From: Pyrinomonadaceae bacterium
GTDB lineage: Bacteria > Acidobacteriota > Blastocatellia > Pyrinomonadales > Pyrinomonadaceae
DNA: 64,000 nucleotides
Direction of reading: 5' to 3'
NCBI GenBank assembly: GCA_021228405.1
Contig: JAJQRF010000006.1
Coordinates: 124,001-188,000, forward strand
This document shows positions 35,709-44,716 of this stretch, one piece after another. The position numbers were made by a program, and so were the translations under genes. The notes beneath the pieces are model-generated. The model did not search any database. It had not been told where the DNA came from and saw only the letters and a program-made list of their open reading frames with translations. The first letter of the stretch is position 1. The number at the start of each line of letters is the position of its first letter.

Positions 35709-38159
35709 TCAGAAACTTTTCCTGAATAAATATGACAATTTTATGAAAAAAGTTCTCCCGTAAAGAGTCGCGCCGCGATTCGGCGTTCCGTTGAAACGGT
35801 CAAAGCCGTTGATCGTAAAATCGTCGTTATAACCTGCGTAAAATGCCGTTCCGGGGCGCGGTGTCCATCCGACCAGATATTGTCCGCGCAAGGAATTTTG
35901 GAGTGAATCGTAATCGGTTCGGGTTCGTAAAAATATGAATCGCGTAAATTGATAATTGGCTTCAAACGAAAAAATATTGTCGTCAAAAGCGGTCAGTTTC
36001 GTGTCGTTGCGAATGAGCCGGCTTTTCGTAAATGAAAGCGAGAATTGCAGTGCGTCGGTCGGTTGATAGGACACACTGCCCGACAGATCGAAAGCGTTTC
36101 CCGCTCCCGGATCGAGTGCGGCGAACGGGTCGGACAATGCCGCCGGACTCACGCGCGGAAATTTCGGTCCCGCGCCGAAATCGAAATCGAAAACGCCGCG
36201 CGAAAAGATCGCCAGAATGTCGAACGCAAATTTTTTGTTCGGATTTGAACCGCCGAAGAAATAAAAGGAACTTTTTTTCGTCGCGCGTTCGCCGTCGTTT
36301 CCGAAAAAAGTTCCCGCGTTCGTCGCGCTTCTGACCCGCCCGAATTCTTCCTCGAAAAGCCTTTCATACCCGAAAGTATTGCCGAAACCGAGGTAGGTTT
36401 GTTTTTTGAAAGAAAGATAAGCCTGCGTTTCGTTAGTCCAGTTTTGCAGTCTGCCCTGAAAATCGAAATTCGGACGCACTGAATTGTAAACCTGCCACGA
36501 GATCAGCCTGGAATTCGGTTTCGGATTTGAACGATATTGCACGAAATAATCGTGCCGATTGTTGTTAAAGCGTGTCGTGAAACCGACATTTGCGCGGTAA
36601 TCCCGCGACAATCCGCGCAGATTCGCCCGGTATGTCCAGTTTCGTCCCTGGTTATTATAAAGCAAAAAATAGCCGAAACCGCGACCTGTCCGATTTTCCG
36701 TAACGCCGGTTTGCGGATTGAAAAACTCGTCTTTGGTCGAAGTTCCAAGCAGTTGAAAATCGATAAACGTTTTCTGATTTGCTCTGATTCTTCCGTCAAA
36801 GCCGATCAAACGATTGAATCTCCCGGCAAAATCGTATGAAGTAATAATGCCGCCCAAACTTGATTCAAGTCCGAGATCGTGCCTGACACGCAAAACTCCG
36901 ACCGTCGAATTTTTGTCTAAGAAGGGAGCGATCGACGGAAGCAGATCGGGATCGTTTCGTTCATCTTCGGAAAAATTCCCTGGCGCATTGTCGCTTGCCA
37001 CCAATAATCCGAACGTCGTTTTTCTTTTTTTTCCCGTTATCTTGACCGCGTAATCTGGATCGACGATGGTTCTCGTGTTAACGACCTGAACGGGAGTTTG
37101 AAAAATCTCGATTCCTTCTAAAAAGAACGGTCTTTTTTCGGGAAAAAAGATCGGGAACCTCTGATTTGCGGTGACGACCGTTTCATCCGCTTCGACCTGT
37201 GCAAAATCGGGATTTATTGCCATATCGAGAAAAATGCTCGGGGTCAGCGTAAACTTTAGATTCAAGCCCAATTCGGTTTTGACCGGTCGATTCAAAAACC
37301 TGAAATTCTGCGTCGTAGGCTGTCCCGGCAGTTCGGAAGCGGTTGTGGACAATTTTCGCTCGCCGCTTTCCGATAAAATTATGCTCGGGATTACATCGAG
37401 CGTTCTTTCCGTCGAAATTTCCGTCAATCCCGTGATAAATCCCGATTGATTCAAAAGCCCGTTCCTGTCACGTGAGAGCGGCATCCAGGAATCTTCTTCA
37501 TTGTTGAGCCGTTTGATTTCCCTGAAAATATGAACGCCCCACAATTTATTTTTTCCGGCTTCATAACGTAAGGATTTAAATGGTATTTTTACTTCGACGG
37601 TGTATCCTTTATCGGTGATCGTGCCCTTCGATTCCATCACGATGTCGTAGCTGAAATCGAGTCCGTCGCTTTCCGTATAGACCGCATCCGATTGAATGCC
37701 GAAGGGATTAAATTGTAAAAAATACGCCCGCCGCCGATCGTTGAAAGTATCCAGATAAATACTTACGTTATCGTCGTCGGAAACTGCGTCGCGCTGGGCA
37801 ACGGTCGCCCTGACTTTTCCCTGTTCATCATAAACCTTAAAACCGAGATACAGATTTTTGCTGTCATAACCGATCATCACTTCCGTCGGGAAGGAGGGCG
37901 CGGTGTTGTCGCCCGGTTGGGTTTGATAAAAATTATTGAGAACGGTCATTTCCTGCCACGCTTCATCATTTAATACGCCGTCGATTTGCGGACTTTTCGT
38001 TATTAAATTAAGGCTGACAGGAATTCTTTTCTCTTTTGCAACGTCAACCGTCGATTTTACGGAAATATTTGAATTACCGCCCTTTGTTTGTGTCAAAACA
38101 CACTGCTCAAAGACAATTAAAAGACAAACCATCAAAAGTATTCGGCTTAGAGATTGCAT
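35709..38159 (-). CDS. DUF5916 outer-membrane protein with CBM9-like domain
   Basis: An 816-residue exported protein. Signal peptide from the start chosen here (MQSLSRILLMVCLLIVF, cleaved after VLTQ); N-terminal CBM9-like carbohydrate-binding beta-sandwich (PQIDGVLNDEAWQEMTVLNNFYQTQPGDN...VMIGYDSKNLYLGFKVYD); then the DUF5916 region, a predicted outer-membrane beta-barrel ending in aromatic RTFFIKLSYLFRKSF. FFPEKRPFFLEGIEIF and DFAQVEADETVV are diagnostic of this family, whose function is unknown. It has its own predicted ECF-type promoter 125 bases upstream. Confidence 0.85.
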   Translation of the reverse strand: MQSLSRILLMVCLLIVFEQCVLTQTKGGNSNISVKSTVDVAKEKRIPVSLNLITKSPQIDGVLNDEAWQEMTVLNNFYQTQPGDNTAPSFPTEVMIGYDSKNLYLGFKVYDEQGKVRATVAQRDAVSDDDNVSIYLDTFNDRRRAYFLQFNPFGIQSDAVYTESDGLDFSYDIVMESKGTITDKGYTVEVKIPFKSLRYEAGKNKLWGVHIFREIKRLNNEEDSWMPLSRDRNGLLNQSGFITGLTEISTERTLDVIPSIILSESGERKLSTTASELPGQPTTQNFRFLNRPVKTELGLNLKFTLTPSIFLDMAINPDFAQVEADETVVTANQRFPIFFPEKRPFFLEGIEIFQTPVQVVNTRTIVDPDYAVKITGKKRKTTFGLLVASDNAPGNFSEDERNDPDLLPSIAPFLDKNSTVGVLRVRHDLGLESSLGGIITSYDFAGRFNRLIGFDGRIRANQKTFIDFQLLGTSTKDEFFNPQTGVTENRTGRGFGYFLLYNNQGRNWTYRANLRGLSRDYRANVGFTTRFNNNRHDYFVQYRSNPKPNSRLISWQVYNSVRPNFDFQGRLQNWTNETQAYLSFKKQTYLGFGNTFGYERLFEEEFGRVRSATNAGTFFGNDGERATKKSSFYFFGGSNPNKKFAFDILAIFSRGVFDFDFGAGPKFPRVSPAALSDPFAALDPGAGNAFDLSGSVSYQPTDALQFSLSFTKSRLIRNDTKLTAFDDNIFSFEANYQFTRFIFLRTRTDYDSLQNSLRGQYLVGWTPRPGTAFYAGYNDDFTINGFDRFNGTPNRGATLYGRTFFIKLSYLFRKSF

Positions 38160-38284
38160 AAAATCGTGTTTTTTCTTTACTGATAGTCCCGGTATGCGTT
38201 TGGAGTTCAATGTCTTTGTTGCCGGACTAAAGTCACGCCGACAAATTTGTTTCTCCTGATTACTTTGGGAATTCGTTTTAACGG

Positions 38285-38316
38285 ATGTAAGTGTTTTCTG
38301 AAACAGAAAAGTTACA
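38285..38316 (-). promoter_or_regulatory. Candidate ECF-type promoter of the DUF5916 gene
   Basis: Minus strand TGTAAC (38316-38311), exactly 17 bp, CACTTACAT (38293-38285): the same spacing and nearly the same -10 as the sigma operon's motif at 35,480-35,511. Start of transcription would lie about 120 bases before the coding start. Confidence 0.55.
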
Positions 38317-38371
38317 GTTTATTTGGGGAAATTTTGGGAAATTATTCGTCTATGTGAAGGTTATTTAATTT

Positions 38372-39145
38372 CTAAAATCCGGCATTTCCGGTATAAAGAA
38401 ACAATTCGCGGGAAATTATCTCGATCATTTTATCTTTGGCGGAATGACAAAAAAAGTGATCGCCTTCGAGAGTGAAACACTTGAAATCGCTCGTCGTTTG
38501 TTCCTTCCAGGCAAGTGACGATTCTTCGGGAATATCGTGGTCTAAAGATCCGCGCAAAACGGTTATCGGCATATCGAGCGGCGGGTCTTCTTTGTATTCA
38601 TATGTTTGGCAAACGGAAAAATCGGCTCTGATTAGCGGCAGGAGAATATTCAAAAGTTCTTTGTTATTCAATATTTCGGGCGGTGTTCCGTTCAAACGGC
38701 GCAGTTCCTCGATCAATTCAGGGTCGGGCAGATCATAGCATTTTGGTTCCAGCGACGGAACGTGCGGAGCACTGCACGCGCTGACGAACAGCTTGACAGG
38801 TAAGGGCAAATCCAAACTTCTGAGCGATCTTGCCAGTTCAAAAGACAACGCCGCTCCCATACTGTGCCCCATAAACGCAAAAGGACGATCAAAATACGGC
38901 AATAATCCGTCTTTGATAAGTTTTACCAGACCCGGCATATCGCTCAAAGCAGGTTCTAAAATTCTTGCGCCTCTGCCCGGAAGATTGACGGCACAGATTT
39001 CTATTTTATCGGAAAAGTGCTTTTGCCAATCACGATAAATAAGCGAACCGCCGCCCGCATAAGGAAAACAAAACAACCTCAAACGGGCTGTTTTCGCGTT
39101 TCCGCTCGAAGTTATCCAGGCGTTATTTTGACTGAAACCACTCAT
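38372..39145 (-). CDS. Type II thioesterase of the NRPS/PKS cluster
   Basis: A 257-residue alpha/beta-hydrolase of the external (type II) thioesterase family (GrsT, SrfD), which removes wrong acyl groups from carrier domains. Motifs: LFCFPYAGGGSLIYRDW, CAVNLPGRGAR, nucleophile GHSMG (Ser95), LRGSLDHDIP (Asp) and EGDHFFCHS (His). It is the last gene of the biosynthetic operon, 36 bases after the ABC exporter. No thioesterase domain is fused to any synthetase in view, so it might also assist product release (inference). Confidence 0.93.
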   Translation of the reverse strand: MSGFSQNNAWITSSGNAKTARLRLFCFPYAGGGSLIYRDWQKHFSDKIEICAVNLPGRGARILEPALSDMPGLVKLIKDGLLPYFDRPFAFMGHSMGAALSFELARSLRSLDLPLPVKLFVSACSAPHVPSLEPKCYDLPDPELIEELRRLNGTPPEILNNKELLNILLPLIRADFSVCQTYEYKEDPPLDMPITVLRGSLDHDIPEESSLAWKEQTTSDFKCFTLEGDHFFCHSAKDKMIEIISRELFLYTGNAGF

Positions 39146-39181
39146 ATTTTGAAAATTCCCCTAAACTCCTTCGGCAAAAAT

Positions 39182-40858
39182 TTACCCGCCTATTTTCTGC
39201 GTTTCATTTGAAATCGTTTTTAGAGTTTCGGATTCGATCAAGCCGTAATCCAATTTTATCAAACGGTCAGCCGCGTCGTAATAATGATCGTCGTGTGAAA
39301 TTACGAAAACCGTTTTTCCCTTTCTTTTCAATTCGGGCAAAATCTGACGATAAAATATTTCTTTGAAATGCGGGTCTTGATCTGCCGCCCATTCGTCAAA
39401 AAGATAGATCGGGCTGTCTTCCAGATAAGCCGTCAAAAGTGCCAGTCTTTTTCTTTGACCTTGCGAAAGTTTGGTCGTTGAAAATTGATTATTCTCTATT
39501 TTTACTTTTTTCTCCAATTGCAGTTTATGTAAAACTTCTTCCGATCTTTGGTCAACCGTCTTTTCGTTCTCATCGAGAATCCGGTCAAATAAATGATAAT
39601 CGGAAAAAACGGTCGAGAAATTTTGGCGATAATCTTCAATATTTGACCGATCAATAACGACATCGTTCATCGTCAGATTTCCTTCATCCGGCAAGTATAA
39701 TCCGCTTAAAAGTTTTGCCAGAGTCGTCTTGCCGCTACCGTTGCCGCCCGTTAAAAAGATCAATTCGCCTTTCTTAAACGATAAATTCAGCGGTCCTAAT
39801 TGAAACTCTTCCTGATTCGTTTCATTGCGGTAATTATATTTGACATTCACGAGCGATAGATTCGTAAATCCTTCGTTTCCTTTCGTCAACAGCTTTTTAT
39901 TTGCCGAAAGTTCTTCGGGCGATTCGACGAACTGCGCCATCGTGAGCCCGATCGATTCCAGTTTTTTGACGGAAATCCCGGCACGCGATAGATTCGGGAT
40001 CGTGTTCAGGATGATTTGCAGTGGTGTCATTATGTAAAGAATGACAAGCGTATAACTTATCAAAATCAAATTGGTAAAAGACGAGGAAAAGTTCGGGATA
40101 AAAAACAAAATAAACCCAATTACAATGAAAACCAAAAGCTGACCGAATGATGAAGCGAACGTGAAAATGCTCATACCTTTGATGTTCATATTTGAAAAAT
40201 CTTCGGCTGTTTTGACGAGCATCCGATCCATAAAATATTCACTCTTGCTTTTCTGCATTTTCAGTTCCTTGATTCCTTCGATCAGACTTCTGAAATGATC
40301 GAACATATGGTCTTCGGTTTCGCGGGCGGCGGCAAATTGTTTGCTTGCCAGAAATACGGGAATTTGATAGGAAATGATCCCGAAAATTATAAAACCGAAA
40401 ACCATCAGGAAAACTGTCGGCGACAGCCAGATCAGATAGATCATCGAACCGATCACCAACGAAAAATTGATAAACATTACCGGAATTAAAGTCGCGGCAT
40501 TAGTGATCGCAAAAATGTCTTCGGTCAAGGCGACCGTTAAGCGCGCCGCGCCTAATTCCTCAATTTTCGCCAACGGAAGCGCAAGGATTTGCCTGCTCAA
40601 CCTGATTCGCAGTTTCAGAACCGATTCCTGACCGAGCTTTATGAAAATTATCTCCGAAATGATCCTGAAAACGGCTGAAGCGACACAGAGCAAAATGAAA
40701 TAACCGAGCAAGGCGTTTCTTTCGATCCCGTTTACATTGAGTGAATAGCTGATTAGGCTCAACAAACCCGTGCTCGCCGCGCCGTTCAAAATACCGACGA
40801 CGATCGCGGTAATCACCATCACTTTCGACTGTCTGACAAGAAATTTTAATAATTGCAT
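39182..40858 (-). CDS. Cyclic-peptide-type ABC exporter (PvdE/SyrD-like)
   Basis: A 558-residue half-transporter: six transmembrane helices (residues 1-320) followed by an ATPase domain with Walker A GGNGSGKTTLAKLLSG, a variant signature LSQGQRKRLALLTAYLED, Walker B PIYLFDEWAADQDP (DE then W-A-A-D, characteristic of the TIGR01194 cyclic peptide transporter group) and the switch FVISHDDHYYDAADR. Relatives move siderophore or lipopeptide precursors across the inner membrane (PvdE, SyrD). In this operon it is the likely exporter of the product. Confidence 0.92.
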   Translation of the reverse strand: MQLLKFLVRQSKVMVITAIVVGILNGAASTGLLSLISYSLNVNGIERNALLGYFILLCVASAVFRIISEIIFIKLGQESVLKLRIRLSRQILALPLAKIEELGAARLTVALTEDIFAITNAATLIPVMFINFSLVIGSMIYLIWLSPTVFLMVFGFIIFGIISYQIPVFLASKQFAAARETEDHMFDHFRSLIEGIKELKMQKSKSEYFMDRMLVKTAEDFSNMNIKGMSIFTFASSFGQLLVFIVIGFILFFIPNFSSSFTNLILISYTLVILYIMTPLQIILNTIPNLSRAGISVKKLESIGLTMAQFVESPEELSANKKLLTKGNEGFTNLSLVNVKYNYRNETNQEEFQLGPLNLSFKKGELIFLTGGNGSGKTTLAKLLSGLYLPDEGNLTMNDVVIDRSNIEDYRQNFSTVFSDYHLFDRILDENEKTVDQRSEEVLHKLQLEKKVKIENNQFSTTKLSQGQRKRLALLTAYLEDSPIYLFDEWAADQDPHFKEIFYRQILPELKRKGKTVFVISHDDHYYDAADRLIKLDYGLIESETLKTISNETQKIGG

Positions 40859-40896
40859 TTTGAATAATCCTTTTTAATTTTCAATGCGCACGGCAT

Positions 40897-43449
40897 TTAG
40901 AGATGCAAGCCTTTTTTATCGACAAAAACGAATCTGAATTCGCTCGTAAAATGCTCGTTTTTTCTGTTCGTAAACCATAAATTTTCAAACGACGGCAGTA
41001 ATTCGGAAAAAACCGCGCTTCCGGCTTCGTTTTGCTCGAACTGATTTTTGATATTTTTGCAAACATTTTCCACGAGATGCGGACTTTCAAAGTTGAGGTA
41101 AAAAGGTTTGATCTCGCCCGTAATTTTTATAAATACTTCCTTCGGCAAATTGCGTTGACGGCGAAATATCTGCGCTTCGAGAAAACGTTCGTGACTTTCT
41201 TTGGGAAATGCAAAACTCAACTCCGAAAAAGCTAAACGCCACGCTTCACGCCTGACGACAAGCTGATCGATCGTGATTCGCGGCGTATGTTCGGTTTGCT
41301 CGATCATCTTGAACAGGTTGGTGCAGATGCCGCTTAAAATGTCGGCGAAAACGGTTTTCAGCGGGAATCTGAGTTTCCCGTTCCGGCTTACAACGAACAA
41401 TTCGCCGTCGATTTTTTCAACGATCAGATCACTGATCTCAAGATAATTCCCTCTTCCGAGATCAACTGCGTTTTTGGTAAAACCGAGATAGAAATCCTTC
41501 GATAAATTGAATAGCGGGTAATTTCTCGATGTGACCATTTCCTTCGGCGGAACGATGATAAAGCGCGGATTCGGAAAATCTTCAAAAAATCCCTTCATTA
41601 TCTCCGCCGGATTTTCGGAAACGCGCACAAACATTGAATTCATCAGCGTGTTAACGCCGAGATGAAGCTCACCCATCACATATAAAAAATCTCCGCAATT
41701 GAGCTGATCGATGTCGGCGGCTGAGATCATTATGTCGGGCGAATTATATTTAGCGGTTGACCAGCCGGGAAATTCGGCGGGAAATTCGTTTTCGACGGCT
41801 TGCGTCAGTTCGTCCGAAGAATAATTTACGGAATTTTTATCACCGGGAATATTCAAAATCTTTTGCCACTTTCGCTGAAATTCGGGAACTATTTCCTGTG
41901 TCAGATTCGAGGTTTCGTGAAAGAACAGACCGTTGACCTGTTTCCAAAATTCATAAAACTCAATATTTTGACTTCCCGTTCTTTGCAGAGTTTCCCGGAA
42001 AGTAGTTTCAAACGCCTGATTGAAAAGTTCCGCAGTGCGCCCCGTCAGCCATCGTGTGCTTTTGAACAAAAGATTCAATGCCGGAAATATAGCTTCGACA
42101 ATGTTTTTTCCTGCCAGCACGCTTACGTCCCTGCGGCAATCTTCAAAAACGATCGTTCTTCCGGCGTAGGTCTTTCCTGCATTCCGATTCGCGTTCTTTC
42201 CCGTCAGTTCGGTAAACACGGCTTCTAAATCTTCGAGAGAGCGATCGAGTTTTTCGACGTTTCCGGCAGAATTCCGGGTTTCATCCAAAGCCGAAAGATA
42301 TTCGGCAAATTTACTTTCAATTCCTTTTTTGGCTTCTGCTTTCCCGATCTTTTCAATATATTCTGCGAGTTTTTCTTCAAAGGTCATCTGTGCGGGAAAA
42401 TCGGCTATCCACGGAACTTCAAGCCCGTTTGAAATGATCTGCCTTTTTTCCAACATTTGGATGATATTAAAGACTTCCCTTTCCGAATCGATCCCGCTTT
42501 CCGAATCTTCGATCACCTTTCGTGTTATTTCGGATAAATCCAAAGTTCCGTTGCAAAGTTGAAGAACCGACACAAACTTTCGCGGCAACGATTGCGGTTT
42601 TTCATCCGCCACGAACAATTTATCGCCCTCAACTCTGACAAACGGAAACTTTTTCGGCTTCAGCCAACTTGTTTCTTCCGTTTCTTTTACAAAAGTATCC
42701 GCGAGAATGTCGATTGCCCAGCCTTCCGTGAAAACGTTCCTGTATGACAGGAAATTTTCGCCTTCGTTCAAGGTAATTCCGTTGCGGCTTTCGGTGATTT
42801 TGCCCCATGTAACCGGACCGAAAAAACCGATGCTGTCGTTTTTCGTCGTGTATCGTTGGAGATAATTCGTTAAGAGTAACTCCTTTCTTCGGCTTCTGAT
42901 GTTTTTTTGCGAAATTTCAAGCGGTGTTTCCAGCCACGGCTTGATAAAATCCCTGTAAGCCTGACGGTTTTGCCAGATGATCGCTTCCTGCAAATCGCGT
43001 CTTTTCCCGATATTCCAGAGTTTTCTGCCCGCGTCTTCCCAATCTGCATTATATTGTTCGGCAAATTTTGCTTTTCGCTCTGCATTTTGTTTCTTTAATT
43101 TTTCATAAGCCTGAAAATCCGCGATGATCTCTGCGGGTAAAAAATTGTAATCGGCGATAATATCCTTTCTGAACTTATTCTTGAGTTTATTGATTTTTTT
43201 GATCTCGGCATCCGAAGAAATACTCATTTTTTCATAAAGTGCCTCAATGATCTTTCTTCGTAAATTTCCGATCTCGATTTCCAATTTATAAATTTCTTCC
43301 GCCGCCGAGATGCTTTCCCTGACCGTAAGTTCGCGGATCAGTGCGATGTCAAAGCCCGCACTGCGCAGACAGAAATCTTTCCAGACAAACCAATCCTGAT
43401 CCAGAGATATTAAGTGCTTTCCGGCATTTGAGTTGTGATTTTCAGACAT
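40897..43449 (-). CDS. LanB-like protein with glutamylation domain only (PEARL-like)
   Basis: An 850-residue protein of the lantibiotic dehydratase N-terminal family, which uses aminoacyl-tRNA (Glu-tRNA in NisB). Recognisable signatures: IRSRRKELLLTNYLQRYTTKNDSIGFFGPVTWG (about 185-216), MGELHLGVNTLMNSMFV, and the domain-ending block TPRITIDQLVVRREAWRL...LPKEVFIKITGEIKPFYL. It ends there: the elimination domain that follows in class I lanthipeptide dehydratases is absent, as in PEARL enzymes that add amino acids from aminoacyl-tRNA to peptide C termini. No precursor peptide is visible in the adjacent gaps. Start at 43449 (MSENHN) is preferred over a TTG five codons up. Confidence 0.85.
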   Translation of the reverse strand: MSENHNSNAGKHLISLDQDWFVWKDFCLRSAGFDIALIRELTVRESISAAEEIYKLEIEIGNLRRKIIEALYEKMSISSDAEIKKINKLKNKFRKDIIADYNFLPAEIIADFQAYEKLKKQNAERKAKFAEQYNADWEDAGRKLWNIGKRRDLQEAIIWQNRQAYRDFIKPWLETPLEISQKNIRSRRKELLLTNYLQRYTTKNDSIGFFGPVTWGKITESRNGITLNEGENFLSYRNVFTEGWAIDILADTFVKETEETSWLKPKKFPFVRVEGDKLFVADEKPQSLPRKFVSVLQLCNGTLDLSEITRKVIEDSESGIDSEREVFNIIQMLEKRQIISNGLEVPWIADFPAQMTFEEKLAEYIEKIGKAEAKKGIESKFAEYLSALDETRNSAGNVEKLDRSLEDLEAVFTELTGKNANRNAGKTYAGRTIVFEDCRRDVSVLAGKNIVEAIFPALNLLFKSTRWLTGRTAELFNQAFETTFRETLQRTGSQNIEFYEFWKQVNGLFFHETSNLTQEIVPEFQRKWQKILNIPGDKNSVNYSSDELTQAVENEFPAEFPGWSTAKYNSPDIMISAADIDQLNCGDFLYVMGELHLGVNTLMNSMFVRVSENPAEIMKGFFEDFPNPRFIIVPPKEMVTSRNYPLFNLSKDFYLGFTKNAVDLGRGNYLEISDLIVEKIDGELFVVSRNGKLRFPLKTVFADILSGICTNLFKMIEQTEHTPRITIDQLVVRREAWRLAFSELSFAFPKESHERFLEAQIFRRQRNLPKEVFIKITGEIKPFYLNFESPHLVENVCKNIKNQFEQNEAGSAVFSELLPSFENLWFTNRKNEHFTSEFRFVFVDKKGLHL

Positions 43450-43505
43450 AATTGAAACTTTCAAAGAAGTTTAGCGGTTCTGCTGTCAAACGAAAGATTC
43501 GATCG

Positions 43506-44681
43506 TTATTTTATTTTCCCGTTCACGCGGTCGAAATTTGCCTTCGCGCTTTTAGCCAGATTTGCGTTTCCCTTTGCTTCGGCAAGCTCAAAGGCTTTTT
43601 TGTAATTTTTTGAGGCTGAAACGAAATCTTCCTTCACTTCATAAGCTTCGCCGAGGCTGTCGAAAACGTTTGCCGAATCGGGATATAACTCGGCGTTTTT
43701 CCTGAAGGCTTCGATTGCGTCATCGATTCTTTTTTCCTGATACATTAAACCGTAACCGATGCCGTTCAACAACGCTTCGGGAATTTGAATCTGATAGCCG
43801 TATTTCTTCGTAAGTTGTTGGAAATGGAGTTCCATTTCCCTTAGCCACGTTTTCGACAAAGGAAATTTCTTCGGGATCGGCGACCAATCGCTGTAAACCT
43901 TTTTCAGACCGTAATAATATTCCAAAAAGATCGCCGAATTGTGATTTTCTTTCGGAAACAGTTTGAATTCATAGTCCAATCCCATCGGCTTTAACGCCAA
44001 GATTTGCTGTCTGAACAGGTTATATTCCTTAATCAGATCAGGCTCTTCGCCCAACCCGACGAACATTATTTTGCCCGCACTTTTATTTTTTTTTAACTGT
44101 TGCGGCGTTTGTTTTATCACCAGATTTTCGTCCCAAAACAGCGCCGGACTTGCGGCAATATAAGCATTGAACAGCTTTGGTTTGTTGAGCATCGTATAGA
44201 CAACCGTCAAGCCGCCGAAAGAATGTCCCGCAAAAATTCGATACGGCTGTGTCCGATAATTTTTCTCGATTTGCGGAAAAAGTTCTGTTTCAAGAAATTC
44301 GAGAAATTTATCGCCGCCGCCGCTGTTCGGAAAATCCTTTACCTCCGTCGGTGTCAGATCGCGATTGCGAATCGTATTCGGAATACTGACCAAAATCAGC
44401 GGCGGAATCTGAAAATTTGACTCCAGATGATTTATGATCGTTTTCATCATTTCAGGATTTCGCCCTTCACCGTCAAGCATATAAAGCACCGGAAATCTTT
44501 CGTTCGGCAGTGTTTCGTATTCAGCCGGCAGATCAACCAGAATTTCCCTTTCTTCATTTATAACCGCTGAATTGATCTTAAATCCGCCTTCTTCCTTTTG
44601 AGTATTTTGCGCACTTGATTTCTCGAGCAATAATGCAAAACAAAATACTGTTGCCGCTAATATCAAAAATACCCTTTTCAT
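43506..44681 (-). CDS. Exported Fes/esterase-D-like hydrolase with TPR tail
   Basis: A 391-residue secreted alpha/beta-hydrolase. Signal peptide (1-25, cleaved after SSAQ); esterase domain with VLYMLDGEGRN, nucleophile GHSFGG (Ser154) and a KENHNSAIF His, as in the Fes/IroE ferric-enterobactin esterase and S-formylglutathione hydrolase-like group; C-terminal TPR region (GLMYQEKRIDDAIEAFRKNAELYPDSANVFDSLGEAYE). In the operon it could hydrolyse an ester in the exported product (self-resistance or activation), but this is inference. 41 bases separate it from the LanB-like gene. Confidence 0.82.
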   Translation of the reverse strand: MKRVFLILAATVFCFALLLEKSSAQNTQKEEGGFKINSAVINEEREILVDLPAEYETLPNERFPVLYMLDGEGRNPEMMKTIINHLESNFQIPPLILVSIPNTIRNRDLTPTEVKDFPNSGGGDKFLEFLETELFPQIEKNYRTQPYRIFAGHSFGGLTVVYTMLNKPKLFNAYIAASPALFWDENLVIKQTPQQLKKNKSAGKIMFVGLGEEPDLIKEYNLFRQQILALKPMGLDYEFKLFPKENHNSAIFLEYYYGLKKVYSDWSPIPKKFPLSKTWLREMELHFQQLTKKYGYQIQIPEALLNGIGYGLMYQEKRIDDAIEAFRKNAELYPDSANVFDSLGEAYEVKEDFVSASKNYKKAFELAEAKGNANLAKSAKANFDRVNGKIK

Positions 44682-44716
44682 AACCTTTACTTTCTCGTGT
44701 CCTTATTTTTTTATTT

